Below the pieces are notes generated by a model. That model was not told the origin of the DNA. It made no database searches and saw only the letters and a list, made by a program, of their open reading frames with translations. A DNA stretch of 5,559 bases, taken from contig JAKBSX010000246.1 in the NCBI GenBank assembly GCA_021844725.1, positions 1-5,559 on the forward strand, in the 5' to 3' direction. Below are positions 5,534 to 5,559 of the stretch, one piece after another; the first letter of the stretch is position 1; each line of letters begins with the position of its first letter. The DNA comes from Actinomycetes bacterium (GTDB taxonomy: Bacteria > Actinomycetota > Acidimicrobiia > Acidimicrobiales > Acidimicrobiaceae). The position numbers and the translations under genes are program-made.

Positions 5534-5559
5534 GGCTATTGAAGAAGTGATTCTAAGTT

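Overview
The window looks like archaeal accessory DNA. The reading frames use AGG/AGA for arginine and ATA for isoleucine heavily. Some starts have a GGTG-type ribosome binding site, and TATA-like A+T-rich stretches precede one gene. A euryarchaeal (for example Thermoplasmata-like) source is possible, but this is inference. No rRNA, tRNA, CRISPR array or recognisable insertion sequence is visible.

Layout. (1) Positions 1-1761 (+) hold the C-terminal part of a large SNF2/RapA-type superfamily 2 helicase; its front lies outside the window. (2) Positions 1762-2078 carry no intact gene. They contain the decayed C-terminal end of an unrelated minus-strand protein, then an A+T-rich promoter-like region with an inverted repeat just before the next gene. 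(3) Positions 2079-4206 (+) hold a duplicated and partly decayed family of two small genes. Type A is a winged-helix-like protein with an 'R-I-D/T' strand and an 'LIGKLYA / LTGRYFA' helix. Type B is a coiled coil followed by a winged helix ending in 'AWxLTN'. The order is A1 (intact, 2079-2513), B1 (pseudogene, 2526-2912), an unassigned 35-codon frame, a remnant of the 5' end of a third A copy (about 3030-3111), a repeat-bearing leader (3112-3320), A2 (intact, 3321-3770) and B2 (intact, 3775-4206). The homologies were found by reading the translations against one another. (4) Positions 4207-4540 are a spacer with only doubtful remnants. (5) Positions 4541-5440 (-) encode a protein with an N-terminal SAP/Rho-N-like segment and a C-terminal HEPN-type helical domain carrying an R-x4-H motif.

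How the parts may work together (inference): A2 and B2 are separated by 4 bases and probably co-expressed, and they converge on the HEPN gene. Two DNA-binding-like proteins in repeated, decaying copies, next to a possible HEPN RNase and a helicase of a type common in defence islands, suggest a stress or anti-mobile-element locus. No function is proven by the sequence alone.
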